In this document: in pieces, positions 33,163 through 43,539 of the stretch
How the letters are laid out: the number at the start of each line of letters is the position of its first letter
Position numbering within the stretch: position 1 is the stretch's first letter
Source of the DNA: Diphasiastrum complanatum
Taxonomy: Eukaryota > Streptophyta > Lycopodiopsida > Lycopodiales > Lycopodiaceae
DNA length: 64,000 bases
Direction of reading: 5' to 3'
Assembly (NCBI GenBank): GCA_029204225.1
Contig: CM055106.1
Span: 7,827,760-7,891,759, forward strand
Made by a program: the position numbers and the translations under genes
The notes under the pieces: model-generated
The model's input: the letters and a program-made list of their open reading frames with translations, nothing else
Databases searched by the model: none
What the model was told of the DNA's origin: nothing

Positions 33163-33779
33163 TGTCAGAAATCAGTGGGTTGTGTGGGAGCGAGCTAGAT
33201 GAGTGGATCAGAAATACAACAGTTAGAAGTAAAATAGTTCAAACGATGGAATCAAACAAATGCGCAATGACCAATAATATCAGTAGGACAAATCGCACTT
33301 TGATTGTTATCAACAAATGAGTACGATTGCATGAAGTTATTACTTCAACTTGTTGTGCATGATAACCTTGATACAGATTGATCTGATTGGTAGATTACAA
33401 TTATCAAAAGTAGTTTTCTGATGAAGATTCTAAGTTTGATATACTAAAAATATCTATAACTAAATTTCCTACATTTAGTGCAACCGCCTTTATGCCATAA
33501 ATGCATGTACAAAGTAGGCAGACTTCCAACGCGAAGTCGTTGGGTCGGATTCATAATCGACAGTATCGAAAATTACATAGGGTCAGATTTTATACAAAGG
33601 ATTGAAAAATATACACAAGGTCGTAAATATGTTGAGGCTCGGATTTTCCGGGGTCGAAAAATTAGACCCCGATTCGGGGTCAAAAATATCTCTATTGCCA
33701 AAATTCGAGCCTTTTGATTTCAACTTTCAAGATGCTCATTAACAAAAAAAGATTTGAGATTGAGCATTGAAATCCAACA
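33163..33779 (-). repeat. 5' LTR of the Copia element (right on the map)
   Basis: 617 bp, bounded by TGTCAGAAATC and ATCCAACA; partner of 29368-29974. GAGAT at 33780-33784 is the right target duplication. Confidence 0.92.
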
Positions 33780-33784
33780 GAGAT

Positions 33785-34638
33785 GCCAAGGAGTCAACGA
33801 TTTTTACGCCAATTCATTTGCTTTGCAAATGGAGGACCTCCCTTTTCTTTTTGAAATGGGGTAAGGGCCTTTCTATTTTTTTCTCTCCAATGAACTTTGA
33901 GTTTTTTGACAAATAGACATGCCCTATGACGGTGTGTGACAATACCCTCAGTATATGCTAGTGTGCTTAACTCATGGGTGCCCTTATTGGAAAATTGATG
34001 GAGCCTAATGCCAGCTTGAGTTGGTTATCATAGGTATAGTACATACCTGGCATTCATGGATAGTTAGTGAATTGAGACTAACTTATGGATGTCTAACAAT
34101 AAGTTGGGCCCTTCTCCCTTCTTGAGTTGGATAAAGATCGAAACATTTATGATGGGCACAGGTTTGAGTCTTGGCTACTACACCATGGATGCTTAGGACT
34201 TGTGTAACTTTGCGGCATAGCCTACTTGGGATTTATGGTTTAAAAAATATCAATAATTATAGTATGTCTCAATTTGAGCACACTTGTCCTCCATTAAGTG
34301 GTGGGTCACTGAAGATTTATTCTCTTCTACTTGATGTGGGAGTTTGACTTCAAATGACCCCCCATAAATGAGAGAGAGAAAAAACGTACCCAAAAAGTTA
34401 TCTTTTGTAGTGCACTCAAATTCGCATTACATCCTCCAACAATAGAGGGTATGTTTGTTGAGGGCCTGTTTCTTGAGTTAAATTTCATTTGATACACACG
34501 AGAGGCACAAAAAGACAATTTTAAAGTTCAATGCTTTTGCGACAAGTATGACCACTATGCATTCAAATGTGAATATGATTTGGAGATTGGACAAGGTTAG
34601 AGAGTTTTCATAAACTTGACATAGAAAGAATACCTTTT
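33785..34638. other. Intergenic, no gene seen
   Basis: AT-rich sequence without a supported frame. Frames at 34327-34518 and 34478-34774 (minus) overlap the next retroelement remnant without recognisable motifs. Confidence 0.3.
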
Positions 34639-35055
34639 CTAGGCACCCAAGATTTTTGTGGCTACAAGAGTGTACACACCAGTCGTCAAGGAAGAACCAT
34701 AGTTTTTGCAAGCCTCGTTGGAATGTGGTAAAGGCATTATAAGACTCTGAAAAATGTTCTCTATGCAAAGCCATTTTGAATTGGTCTTGTGGGGGCTATA
34801 TGCACTTGATTGGTGAAATTGCCAAAAAAAAATTGTAGGTATCTTTTCCACTACTCGTTCAAGCACATTCTCTATGAACGGTAGGAGAAAGTGATTGTTA
34901 TGGGGCTTTGTATTAATTATTTTCAAATCCATGTATATGTTTCTATTCTTTCTAGGCGCAACATGATCTACAATATCCAAGATGTGTGCTTGATTTTGTA
35001 GATCAAGTAGCATAGTCCTTTCTAGACCAATTAAGCATAGAGCAAATCCAATCAA
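34639..35055 (-). pseudogene. Ty3/Gypsy RT remnant
   Basis: The minus frame has RNIYMDLKIINTKPHNNHFL followed by LPFIENVLERVVEK, matching the Gypsy RT block where a conserved D-Y-R-x-L-N precedes F-P-L-P-F-I-D-x-x-L-E-R. The tyrosine-arginine pair is lost and no catalytic block follows. The remaining residues down to 34639 are unrecognised. Confidence 0.6.
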
Positions 35056-35365
35056 TAAGGTTTATTGATCACCAAGTTTGCTCATAGTTTGAGCCACAAC
35101 CCCATGTAAGATGTCGTTTAGCTCTATATAGTCTCATGTGATAAAATCTTGATACTGAGCATGAGATTCTCAAGGTCTTCTAAGTCTTTTTGATCATGTT
35201 TTCAGCTATGAAGATAATCTTCTCCAATTCATCTAATTTTAAACATGGCATCACAACAATTACTTTATCAATCATATGGTCCTTGGAATTTTAGTCACAC
35301 CATGCAAGGCTTTAGGCTTCATCAATGATATCTTCTTTATATCAGACTCTCCACTCACTCTTTGG
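35056..35365. other. Intergenic between retroelement scraps
   Basis: No frame or motif supported; probably continues the adjoining remnants. Confidence 0.3.
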
Positions 35366-35660
35366 TCAAGACCTCGATCTTGACTTGTGGTAGAAGGAAA
35401 AAAACTCCTTGAATCTAGTGGAGTCATACTCTCCAGCATTGTCGCGTCTTAAGACTTTAATGTTACCATCTAGTTGGTTCTCAACAAGTAGTTTAAAATC
35501 TACAACGGTTTCAAACATTAGTCCTTTGTGAGCAAAAAGTAAATCCATGTAAGCCTACTATAATCACTTATAAAGGTTACATATATTTAATCACCACCAT
35601 TAATTAGAGTGCTAAATGAGTGTACATACAAATCTAGCAACTTGAGTGGTGATAAAAGAT
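35366..35660 (-). pseudogene. Copia integrase fragment
   Basis: FKLLVENQLDGNIKVLRRDN followed by AGEYDSTRFKEFF is the second catalytic block of Copia integrase (usually L-R-S-D-N-G-G-E-Y), with Arg and Ala replacing Ser and Gly. The upstream integrase and protease are absent. Confidence 0.75.
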
Positions 35661-35699
35661 CTTGTTGAGGATCTTGATAATGGAAACTTATGTACTTTG

Positions 35700-35840
35700 G
35701 TGTGTTGGGTTCTGATAGTTTGCTTGTTGGCTCTTATACCACTTGTTGAGTTTTGATAGTTTGCTTGTTGGCTTTGATACCACTTGTTAGGGTAGTACAG
35801 GCTTTAGGGAATAATTATTTATCAACTCTGATACCACTCT
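35700..35840 (-). repeat. Three PBS-like sites in 110 bp, two in a 41-bp tandem repeat
   Basis: On the minus strand, PBS-like TGGTATAAGAGC (35730-35741), TGGTATCAAAGC (35771-35782) and TGGTATCAGAGT (35825-35836). The first two lie in a 41-bp direct repeat (CTGATAGTTTGCTTGTTGGC / TTGATAGTTTGCTTGTTGGC). Confidence 0.75.
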
Positions 35841-35882
35841 TGCTGAATGTAAAATCCAAACAAGTGAAAACTCAACGTAAGC

Positions 35883-36058
35883 CAAGGATGACATCAAGAG
35901 AAAGGCAACAACATCTGAGACTCACTTATGATGAAAAGGTTAAGCAAGTTGTTGATGATCTTCACCAAAGCATGGGAAAAGACTTGTTTATGAAACATAG
36001 AACATCACTTGGTGTACTACCTAAATCTATGCTAAAACTAGTTGAAGAGGAAATGTGA
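35883..36058 (+). pseudogene. Unrecognised charged frame at the start of a Copia remnant
   Basis: The frame contains TSRERQQHLRLTYDEKVKQV and LPKSMLKLVEEEM. It is not a Copia motif I know and ends where the RT frame of the next feature starts. It might be captured host sequence or a diverged connection region. Confidence 0.25.
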
Positions 36059-36059
36059 A

Positions 36060-36985
36060 AATTGTCAACTAGTCTCGACATTTTATTTGGCATTTTTGGA
36101 GGCCAAAATGATCAAGAAAGACCTCATGGAATCATTTGAGATGATAGATCTCAACCTAATGCATTATTGCCTTGGAGTGGAGGTGTGGCAAAAAGGACAC
36201 GAAATGGGTTTAACACAGGTGAAGTATGTCAGAGAGTTGCTGCACAAGTTCAAGTTGCAGGATTGCAAGCCAGTGAACACTCCTATTGAACCAGGTAAAA
36301 AGCTTTCCAAGCTTGACGAGTCACAGCCATTTGATGCTACGCTGTATAGGCAGTTAGTAGGGAGCTTGATTTACCTTACCACGACTGGACCAGATATATG
36401 CTATGTTGTTGGTATTGTAAGTCAGTTTATGGCAGCACCTACGGAAACGCATTGGAAGGCAGCTAAGCGCATTTTGCGTTATGTCAAAGGCACTTTAGAT
36501 TATGGCTTGGTTTACAGGTTGTCGGAGGGTTTACCTGAGTTAGTGGCTATGTGGATGCGGATTGGGGAGGTGACTATGACGATCGTAGATCCACCACAGG
36601 GTATGTATTCCAGCTTTGTGACAGTTGCTTTTCCTGGACCAATAAAAAACAAAGTATAGTTGCTTTATCCACCACAGAAGCAGAGTATAAAACAATGTAT
36701 AGTGCAGTAAAGGAAGCTATATGGTTGAGGCAAATCTTGGATGAAGTTCGCATGAAACAGGAAAATCCCACAACTATACATAACGACAGTCAGAGTGGCA
36801 TTCAGCTAGCAAAGAATCCAGTGTTCCATGTGAGAACCAAACACATTGAGATTCAATACCACTTTATACGTGAGAGTTGCTGAGTCGTGAAATTCATGTT
36901 GTTCATTGTAGTACGGAAGAACAACTAGCTGATATTTTCACTAAGTCACTTGTTAGAGAAAATTTTTATAAGTTTAGATCAAAGC
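36060..36985 (+). pseudogene. Copia RT C-terminus and RNase H
   Basis: 36042-36659 encodes FEMIDLNLMHYCLGVEVWQK, KYVRELLHKFKLQDCKPVNT and RQLVGSLIYLTTTGPDICY with HWKAAKRILRYVKGTLDYGL, the RT thumb and connection. A frameshift near 36550 moves to 36551-36883: [29 protein letters not shown] and [20 protein letters not shown], a well-preserved RNase H core with the catalytic Asp-Glu-Asp positions. A stop at 36883 and a final frame (EEQLADIFTKSL-like near 36920) complete it. The catalytic RT half is missing. Confidence 0.88.
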
Positions 36986-37054
36986 TTTCTGTACTTAAAG
37001 TTTGTTGACTTTAAAGCTATGTATATGACTGTATAAAAAGTAGACTCTACTTTA

Positions 37055-37066
37055 AGGGAGAGAGTT
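37055..37066 (+). other. Polypurine tract
   Basis: AAGGGAGAGAG, about 170 bp after the RNase H stop and immediately before the LTR start. Confidence 0.7.
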
Positions 37067-37545
37067 AGAATTAAAGCAGAATCACTGTGTTACTATATTG
37101 TGGATCCTATCAATGGATAAGCAGTTGGCCTCGCCATGAGGCGAGTCGATGGGACACATGTCCCGTCAACGGCAACCTGAGTCGTGCATGGGTTGCATGA
37201 GTGAAGAACTATATGTACAATGTATTTTCATTTTGAAAAATACAGTTGCTATATGAGCTTGTTGTGGAGAGTGTTTTCTGTCTGTGTTACTGTGTAGCAT
37301 GATCTGTGTTCTTGTTCGAAACAAATTCTAGGTGTGAATACTTGAGGCCACTTGTTATCTACCTTTGTGATTAAGAGTAGGGACACATGTGGAGGAGAGA
37401 TCCACGGAGTCTTGAAGATCCTTACTTGCAGATGGAGACATCCTAACTTGGAGTTGGGGAGCATCTTGGAGCTTGCAGATTACTTGGAGGACCTTTGGAG
37501 TGACTACCTTTGGATTAAAAAGACTTCCTGACTTCATTTGTAATA
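37067..37545 (+). repeat. Copia LTR flanked by PPT on the left and PBS on the right
   Basis: It starts TTAGAATTAAAGC after the PPT, contains ACTATATGTACAATGTATT as a possible TATA region, and ends before GTGGTATCACAGC at 37546, a one-base variant of the canonical PBS. An LTR with both neighbours is at once the 3' LTR of the element to its left and the 5' LTR of something to its right. Ends are not clean TG/CA, so boundaries are approximate. Confidence 0.6.
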
Positions 37546-37559
37546 GTGGTATCACAGCT

Positions 37560-38340
37560 AGACAAAGGATGGTAATCTTTCTAACCTTCTTCAAGTTCTA
37601 TTAAGATCACAAACTAAATTTTTTGGGGGAAGATTATTGGCTTTTCTAGTGATAGGAAGGAAGCTTGTACTCGAAGTACCCAATAAATCTAGTTCTCTTG
37701 TTAAAGAGTAGTGATGTTTATAGAATTGTTTAGGGGCTGATTTTTTATTATGATAGAGAAGTTTGAATGTGGGCTTTTGGTTTAGAATCTTTTTGAAAAA
37801 GGATTTGTGGAATGGTTAGAGGAAGTCTTCCTCTACATCCACAATTTTTTTTTTGGAAAAAGATTGATTCTAACTTGTGTTTTTAATCAAAACTAGTGTT
37901 TTTTTGCATAAATGAAGCGTTAAAACTTCGGTTTTCATTTTGAAGTTCTACTTTTCAGATCTGTAAATCTGAAAATTAGATCTGAAAAGTGAAGTTTTTA
38001 TAAGGACTTCATTAGTTATACTTTTCTACCTACTAGTTTAATGTTATTGGCAATGTAGGAAGGAAAAGATAGTGTAACTTCATGCATAAGAAAGGTTATG
38101 AAGTTCTATTTTTTGTCATTTTGAAGTTCTGATTTTAAAACTTCTAAATCTGAAAAACAGATCTGAGAACTAAACTTTTCATAGAACTTCATTAGTTTTC
38201 CATTTCTAAACACTAGTTTCATGGATTTGAAGATCTAGGAAAGTGAGAGATGTGAAAATTTGCGTTGAAAATAAAATGGAATTGGAATGGAAACTTTTTG
38301 TAAACATTAGCTTGAAGTAGTTAATTAAAGCTTTAGATTG
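37560..38340. other. AT-rich leader-like or intergenic sequence
   Basis: It follows the PBS-like site but no gag is found. GAAGTTCTA...TCTGAAAA-type stretches around 37940-38000 and 38105-38170 are diverged copies of each other (offset about 165 bp). Confidence 0.4.
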
Positions 38341-38368
38341 AGGCAAAAGTGATCGTCAGTTTTGTTGG

Positions 38369-39455
38369 TTGCAGTTTTTCCAGTCTTTTGATTTTTCTAT
38401 ATTGTATCGTCCTGGTCGTGCTAACATTGTTGCTGATGCATTGTCTCGTCTTCCAACTTTGTTGAATACACTTGTGGCTATTGTTCCTACATGGTTTGAT
38501 GATCTACCTGCTGCATACCTTACATGTTTTGATTTTCGTGATGTTAATAGTTGTGCCCCACCTGTTTCGTCCCATCCTCATCATATTTACTCCATTGTTG
38601 ACCACCGTCTCTATTGTTATGGTTCTCTTTGTATTCCTAGTTCCTTGGGTATCCGTTTCCAATTGTTGTCGGATGCTCATTCGTCCCGTGTTGGGGGTCA
38701 CTGTGGTTTTCAGAATTCTTATGCTCATCTCAAAAACCATTTCTATTGGCCCTCTCTTCGATCTGAGCTTGCTGTACTTATTCGTACTTGCCCTTTCTGT
38801 CTTTGAAATACTCCCATGCTAAGTCTACTGGTTTATTCCAGAGTTGGCCTATTCCTCATCGCCAGTGGACTGATATATCTATGAACTTTATCCTTGGTCT
38901 TTCTCGTACCCAGCGTGGTCACGATTCATGTATGGTGGTAGTTGACAGGTTCTCGAAATAGGCTTGGAGATATGGTTTATCTACGCCTACGGTTTGCACG
39001 TCATCATTTTGTCCAAGGCCATGCTTCTACTGAGAAGCTTGCACCACGTTATTATGGGCCTCATCGCATTTTGGAGGTTCTTAGTCCAGTCACATATCAC
39101 TTACAACTTCATGCTTCCACATGTGCCTGTGATGTATTCCATGTCAGTTTATTACGTGCTGCTATTGAGGATAACGCTCCTTGTGATGTTGAGTTTCCTA
39201 CTCCTCCCGAGTTGTTTCCATTTTTACCTGCTGTTATATTACAGGTTCGTCTGTATCATAATCGACGCCGCCGACAGATATAGTTTTTGATTCAGTGGGA
39301 TGGTCGTCCTGTTGAGGAGGCCACATGGGAGCCTATTGATGTCTTTTATAATACACCATCACTTGCAGTTCAGGCACATGCTCTTGATGCACTTGTTGAT
39401 TCCTCTACATCAGATGTTGTTCTAGATGTTGATCCACCAGGGCTTGCTGCTATGT
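38369..39455 (+). pseudogene. Ty3/Gypsy RNase H end, integrase ends and chromodomain
   Basis: The frame from 38369 reads FSILYRPGRANIVADALSRL, the RNase H C-terminus, and then the HHCC domain of integrase (VGGHCGFQNSYAHLKNHFYW, CPFC). After 38806 the core is nearly gone; broken frames resume at 38942 with RLGDMVYLRLR, KLAPRYYGPHRILEV, VTYHL and CDVFHVSLL, the integrase C-terminus. After a TAG at 39283, FLIQWDG and EEATWEP form a chromodomain, ending in a stop at 39455. An internal deletion of the DDE core is evident. Confidence 0.87.
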
Positions 39456-39494
39456 GATCCATTTTCTTTTCAGTAGTTGGGTCTTATTTTTGTG

Positions 39495-39900
39495 TCGGGG
39501 AGAGTTATGGACTCGGTCCATTTACATGTACTTTACTTTATGCATAAGCAGGCCTTGGGCCCTTTTTTATTCATTATTGGCACTTAGACTTTTATGGTTG
39601 GCCTTGGGTCTTATTATTCATTATTTGGACATTTGGACATATTATTGGAGAGTGGGGGCCTTTTTGGAGGGCGCACTATTATCCCTCCCAGTTGGGCCCT
39701 TGCCACTGGAAGCTTTCTTGTTAGGGCTTCCTTTAGGCTATAAGTAGGGAATCTATGTCATTTGTTATTCAGCTATGATATTGATCTCTCTCCTCTTTAG
39801 TCTCTTTAAGCTCTCTTTCTTGCTTTCTAGATTAATTCGTGCTTATGTCCTGCTTTCATAGATCAACCATAGCATAATTGTGGTCTTGTTTGTAACCATA
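39495..39900 (+). repeat. Probable Gypsy 3' LTR with adjoining PPT
   Basis: GTCGGGGAGAG at 39495-39505 resembles a PPT and follows the chromodomain by 40 bp. The next 350-400 bp have an LTR-like layout: a possible TATA (GGCTATAAGTAGGG at 39736) and a CT-rich leader. The right edge is uncertain and no partner LTR was found. Confidence 0.5.
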
Positions 39901-40760
39901 TAATTTGTTGCAAGAGCTAACAAAAGTGGTCTTTGAATTCCCTACTCATAAAATGCATTGAATCTGGTGAAGTCAACTTTACCAACCTATAGTCCTAAAG
40001 TTCTATTATGCTTCTCAGCTTGATTCTCCACTAAATTCTTGAGATTCATGAAAGAACTAAATGCATTTGTTTTTTCTTTTTCCTGTTTCTTTTTTACGAA
40101 GTGAACCCAAATTTTACACAAAAAATCATAAATAAAAGATACGAGATATGAAGCACCACCAATAGATTGCTTTTGGGCAAGTCCTCATAAATAGTTATCT
40201 TTCATTCTATATGAACTAGTGCCAAAAGATTGGCATAATTGCTTACCCAATGCACACGCAGGTATTAATTTGACCATCACTTTGCTCATGCAATTGTTTT
40301 TGACTCCCGATCAAACATTTCATGCCATAGAGAACTTTGATCATCATCACTACTCATGCTTGCACAATTCTCTAAAGCAGTCTTCAAGACATGAAGCTTA
40401 TTATCAGCTTGTGTGCCTTGTGCAAACAAACCTCTCATTCCATAGAAAACCATGATCACATTGTTCTGAAGTAGTCTTTAACACATAAAGCCTATTATGG
40501 GCTTGTGTGCCCTGTGCAACTATCTTAAAGTGATTGTTTAAATCTTTGACTAGGAATTTGTTTTTGTAGAATTCTACTTTGTAGTTCTGATCAGTTAGAC
40601 AATCAACACATAAGTTATAACAAACTCTTTGCCAAATTGGTGACTAACAATGCATTTTGATTATTTTCTTTTGGCCCTGATGCAAGTTGAACCTTGATGT
40701 TACCAAAACCCTTAATTGTTTTAGTGCTATCATTTCCCAATATGACTTTTGAATTTTCCA
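39900..40760 (-). pseudogene. Degenerate Copia integrase, minus strand
   Basis: Minus-strand pieces include SYLVSFIYDF and IWVHFVKKK (normally Y-F-V-T-F-I-D-D-F-S-R then V-W-V), FSSFMNLKNLVENQ, and further up traces of the gag-pre-integrase block. Frameshifts occur every 60-100 bp. The family call rests on these short blocks. Confidence 0.6.
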
Positions 40761-40875
40761 TCTACTGTTGTGCAGCAAAAATAATCTCCGTGTAAGTTTC
40801 TATCCTTTTGCATGGAGCAAAGCCAGTAGATGTGGAGCAAATTTCTACGTCAGCTAAAGGAACATTTGTAAAGAT

Positions 40876-40877
<2 letters not shown>

Positions 40878-40922
<45 letters not shown>
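40878..40922. repeat. (GT)14(GA)9 compound microsatellite
   Basis: Pure GT followed directly by GA, about 240 bp downstream of the CHS-like gene's stop codon. Confidence 0.95.
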
Positions 40923-40923
<1 letters not shown>

Positions 40924-41157
40924 CCGAACAGACAGGGATATAAAGGTTAAGCAAATACTATTTGGTGCTTATTTCTTTGTGTATACCTACGATCAATAGT
41001 TACTCTTTACTCCAACTTGAATATTAGAAAAGGAAATAAAAATTCTGCAGGCCGCACATATATATATGAAGGTGCTCTTATTTACCACTTTCAGGGGGAG
41101 ATGAAGCAACTGCTGCTGCTGCTGCAAATTACAATTTCACTGTATATGCTGCAAAGG

Positions 41158-42458
41158 TCACTGCATAACGCTTCTGAGTACAAGAGTCTCCACAGTTAGA
41201 CCAGGTCCGAAGGCAAGGAGGAAACCCCACTCACAGCCTTCCCCGGTAGTTGAGAGCTTAAGCTCTTGTGATCGCTTTCGTATCTGATCCAAGACAAAAA
41301 GAACACAAGCACTGGACATGTTGCCGTATGTGGATAGAACGTCTCTTGTGGCTTGGAATTTGGGAGCCTTCAGCTTCAGCTGACGCTCAACCTGATCGAG
41401 GATCGCTCTACCTCCGGGATGAACTGCCCAGAACATGTCATTCCACTCCACAGAGCCACAGTTCACGATATTCACTGCGTCTTTGAGAATTGACTCAAGA
41501 TTTTTAGATATCAGTCCAGGGACGTCTTTGTGGAGATGGTAGATGAGGCCGGCTTCAGATAGATGACCCACGACAGCTCCGTCGCTCTTCGGAACAACGT
41601 TCTCACTTGCGAAGTGAATTTCGAATAAAGGCTTTTCGGTCTCAGCTATTGGATCCGAACCTACTATCACAGCGGCAGCACCGTCTCCAAACAAAGCGGC
41701 TACCACCAGCCCATCTGGGTGGCTCTCGTTCGGAGCTCTAAATGTGGCAACATTGGTCTCACTGCACGCTATTAATACTCTGGCTCCTTTATTGTTCTCG
41801 GCCATATCTTTGGCCATTCTCATTGCTGATCCTCCAGCGAAGCAGCCTTGATGGTAGAGCATGACACGCTTGACGCTAGAGCGAAGGCCAAGAAGCTTTG
41901 TGAGGATGAGATCAGCGCCCGGCATACTCACACCGCTTCTGGTGGCAAAGACAATGTGGGTGATAGAGGATCTGGGCTGACCCCATTCCTCAATGGCCTT
42001 CACTGCCGCATCGTGGGCGAGCTTGGGAATGGCCTGAATAGTAATATCCTGCCTTGCCTCCAGAGATGGCTGGCGATAAGTGCAGAGATTAGCATTTTCT
42101 TTCAGCAGATCCTCCGTCAGAACAAAGTGCCTCTTCTTGATTCCAGATCGATCGCCTGATTCCCAGTAACTAGTCAGATGTTGCCAAGGCGATAAGCAAG
42201 ACGGAGCTGAGCAGTACAAATTTGATACTAAAAAAGCAGTGCAATAGATCAGTCCATTTTAAAACATAAGCATTCTAAAAGCTTACAAATGCGCTGGAAC
42301 TTAGTCTTGAGCTCAATCTGGTCATCACAATTTGTGGCTTTGAAGAAGAAGTCTGGATAAAAAGATTGTTCAATAGCGTTGGGTGGATTTGCTGTGCCAA
42401 TGGCCAAGACAGTAGCAAGTCCATTGGAGCGCTGAGAAGTACGAGCTACAGTTGCCAT
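41158..42458 (-). CDS. Chalcone-synthase-like type III polyketide synthase (two exons)
   Basis: Exon 1 is 42458-42287, exon 2 42155-41158; the 131-bp intron (donor ATTT|GTAAGC, acceptor AATCAG|GCGATC) splits a Cys codon exactly where plant CHS genes have their conserved intron. The protein is 389 residues, the usual CHS length. The catalytic triad is intact: Cys162 in YHQGCFAGG, His303 in WAVHPGG, Asn336 in [11 protein letters not shown]. Gatekeeper Phe213 is kept. By alignment to alfalfa CHS2, Thr132 is Arg (R130), Asp136 is Ser (S134), Thr194 is Asn (N192), Val196 is Ala, Gly211 is Val (V209), Phe265 is Tyr (Y263), and GFGPG reads AFGPG. Such enzymes extend a CoA starter with malonyl-CoA in the cytosol; the starter and product here cannot be called CHS safely. 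ATG 42458 is chosen over an upstream non-homologous extension. No stops; probably functional. Confidence 0.93.
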
Positions 42459-42469
42459 GAAATTCAGCT

Positions 42470-42555
42470 TCAACCTAGTGCCTGCAGTAAGGGTAACCAC
42501 TTTCTACTTCAGCACCCCTAGAACAACAATACGCGTTTAAGGAGATCTAAGATTA
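42470..42555 (-). promoter_or_regulatory. Possible 5' UTR splice acceptor and weak TATA upstream of the PKS gene
   Basis: On the minus strand TTACTGCAG at 42481-42490 would make a good 3' splice site just before the start codon, and CATTATAATC lies some 70 bp further upstream. Either a leader intron or a close promoter is possible; the sequence does not decide. Confidence 0.3.
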
Positions 42556-42582
42556 TAATGGTTAGAACGATTGAAAAGGCAC

Positions 42583-43020
42583 TGCAGGCAATACAGCATG
42601 AAATATATCATCAAGCAGCATGAGTGCAAAGACATAAGCACTGCCAGCAAATATCACAAGCAAGCACAAATTTACATACTGCAGAAGATATAGCGTGAAA
42701 GATATCTTCAAGCAACATGAATGCTCATGTAAGGCAATTGGTCAAACTGATAGGCAGTACTGCTAGCAAATATCACAAGCAACCAACCTACGCATAGTGC
42801 AGCAAGAAAAATAAGCATACTGCAAGAAGCAAATTACGAATACCGCGGGAAATGTAGCATCAAAGTAATCATCAAGCAGCATGAACGCAGAGACATAAAT
42901 CGTCAGACTGAACTGGCATAGCTAGCAAAATATAACAAGCAAGCAAGCAAAATTTTAATTCTTCGAGATATATAGCATGAAAGGTAACATTAAGCAACAT
43001 GAAGAAGAGCCATAAAAGCC
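42583..43020. repeat. Degenerate tandem repeat upstream of the PKS gene
   Basis: Four diverged units starting near 42590, 42688, 42850 and 42965 share ATAGCATGAAA/ATAGCGTGAAA, ATCAAGCA(G/A)CATGAA and AAATATCACAAGCAA. Period is about 100-160 bp because of indels. It lies 130-560 bp upstream of the start codon, in the promoter or a leader intron. Confidence 0.75.
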
Positions 43021-43539
43021 TGCTCGTGCATTAAAGCTGCTCGGAAGAAGAAAGAATGCACCGAATTCAGTAGCAATCACTTCAATTTACAGGAAATCCT
43101 CAATGCAGCAGCTTCAACAAGGAGTGCTGTACTTGCGCCTTCTAATGCGAGTGCAGACTCAGAACTGATTGTCCCAGGAGGTTCGCTTCCGATGCTATAT
43201 CCAACAGCAGCAGCAGCATAGCGCAGAGAATAGCAACAAAGAGACTAGAGAGCACGAGTACCACGTGAATGTGTAGATTCTAGAAGCAAAGAGTAGACCG
43301 AGCTGTGGCTCACGAAGTTCATACAGTGATAAACCCCATTCCTCATTTCGAACTCAGAAACTACTCTTCTGTTTGAAAGGTACAATTGAAAAGCTAAAAT
43401 ATTTCTCTCGATAAATACCCAACAATAAAAGAGGAATCTTACTTAATGCACAATGGTCTTTTTGAAAGGTTTATTTTGAAAGACAATAAAAGACCAATAG
43501 TCTTTTCTAGTGACTTTTTCATATAGGTGCTTGGGTATC
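43021..43539. other. Upstream flank of the PKS gene
   Basis: It contains the G-box described separately and a minus-strand Ala-rich open stretch of about 50 codons (43240-43075, with ALALEGASTALLVEAAALR) that matches no family; I do not call it a gene. Confidence 0.35.
43262..43267. promoter_or_regulatory. G-box (CACGTG)
   Basis: CACGTG about 800 bp upstream of the PKS start codon. G-boxes drive light and stress regulation of many chalcone synthase genes through bZIP and bHLH factors; at this distance the link is only suggestive. Confidence 0.35.

Larger units (their letters stand above)
29368..33779 (-). mobile_element. Structurally complete Copia LTR retrotransposon, coding-dead
   Basis: Minus-strand element of 4412 bp. 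LTRs lie at 29368-29974 and 33163-33779, PBS at 33151-33162, PPT at 29975-29983 and 5-bp target duplications on both sides. Internal order on the minus strand is gag zinc knuckle, protease trace, gag-pre-integrase, integrase, RT, RNase H, all with stops or frameshifts. The gag N-terminus is missing. The two LTRs differ at many positions including a 13-bp indel, so the insertion is old. A related internal-deletion copy lies at 51015-51815. An in-frame CT microsatellite has grown inside RNase H. Confidence 0.92.

Noticed and set aside
41848-42159. 103-codon plus-strand open frame
   Set aside because: Antisense shadow of the PKS exon 2.
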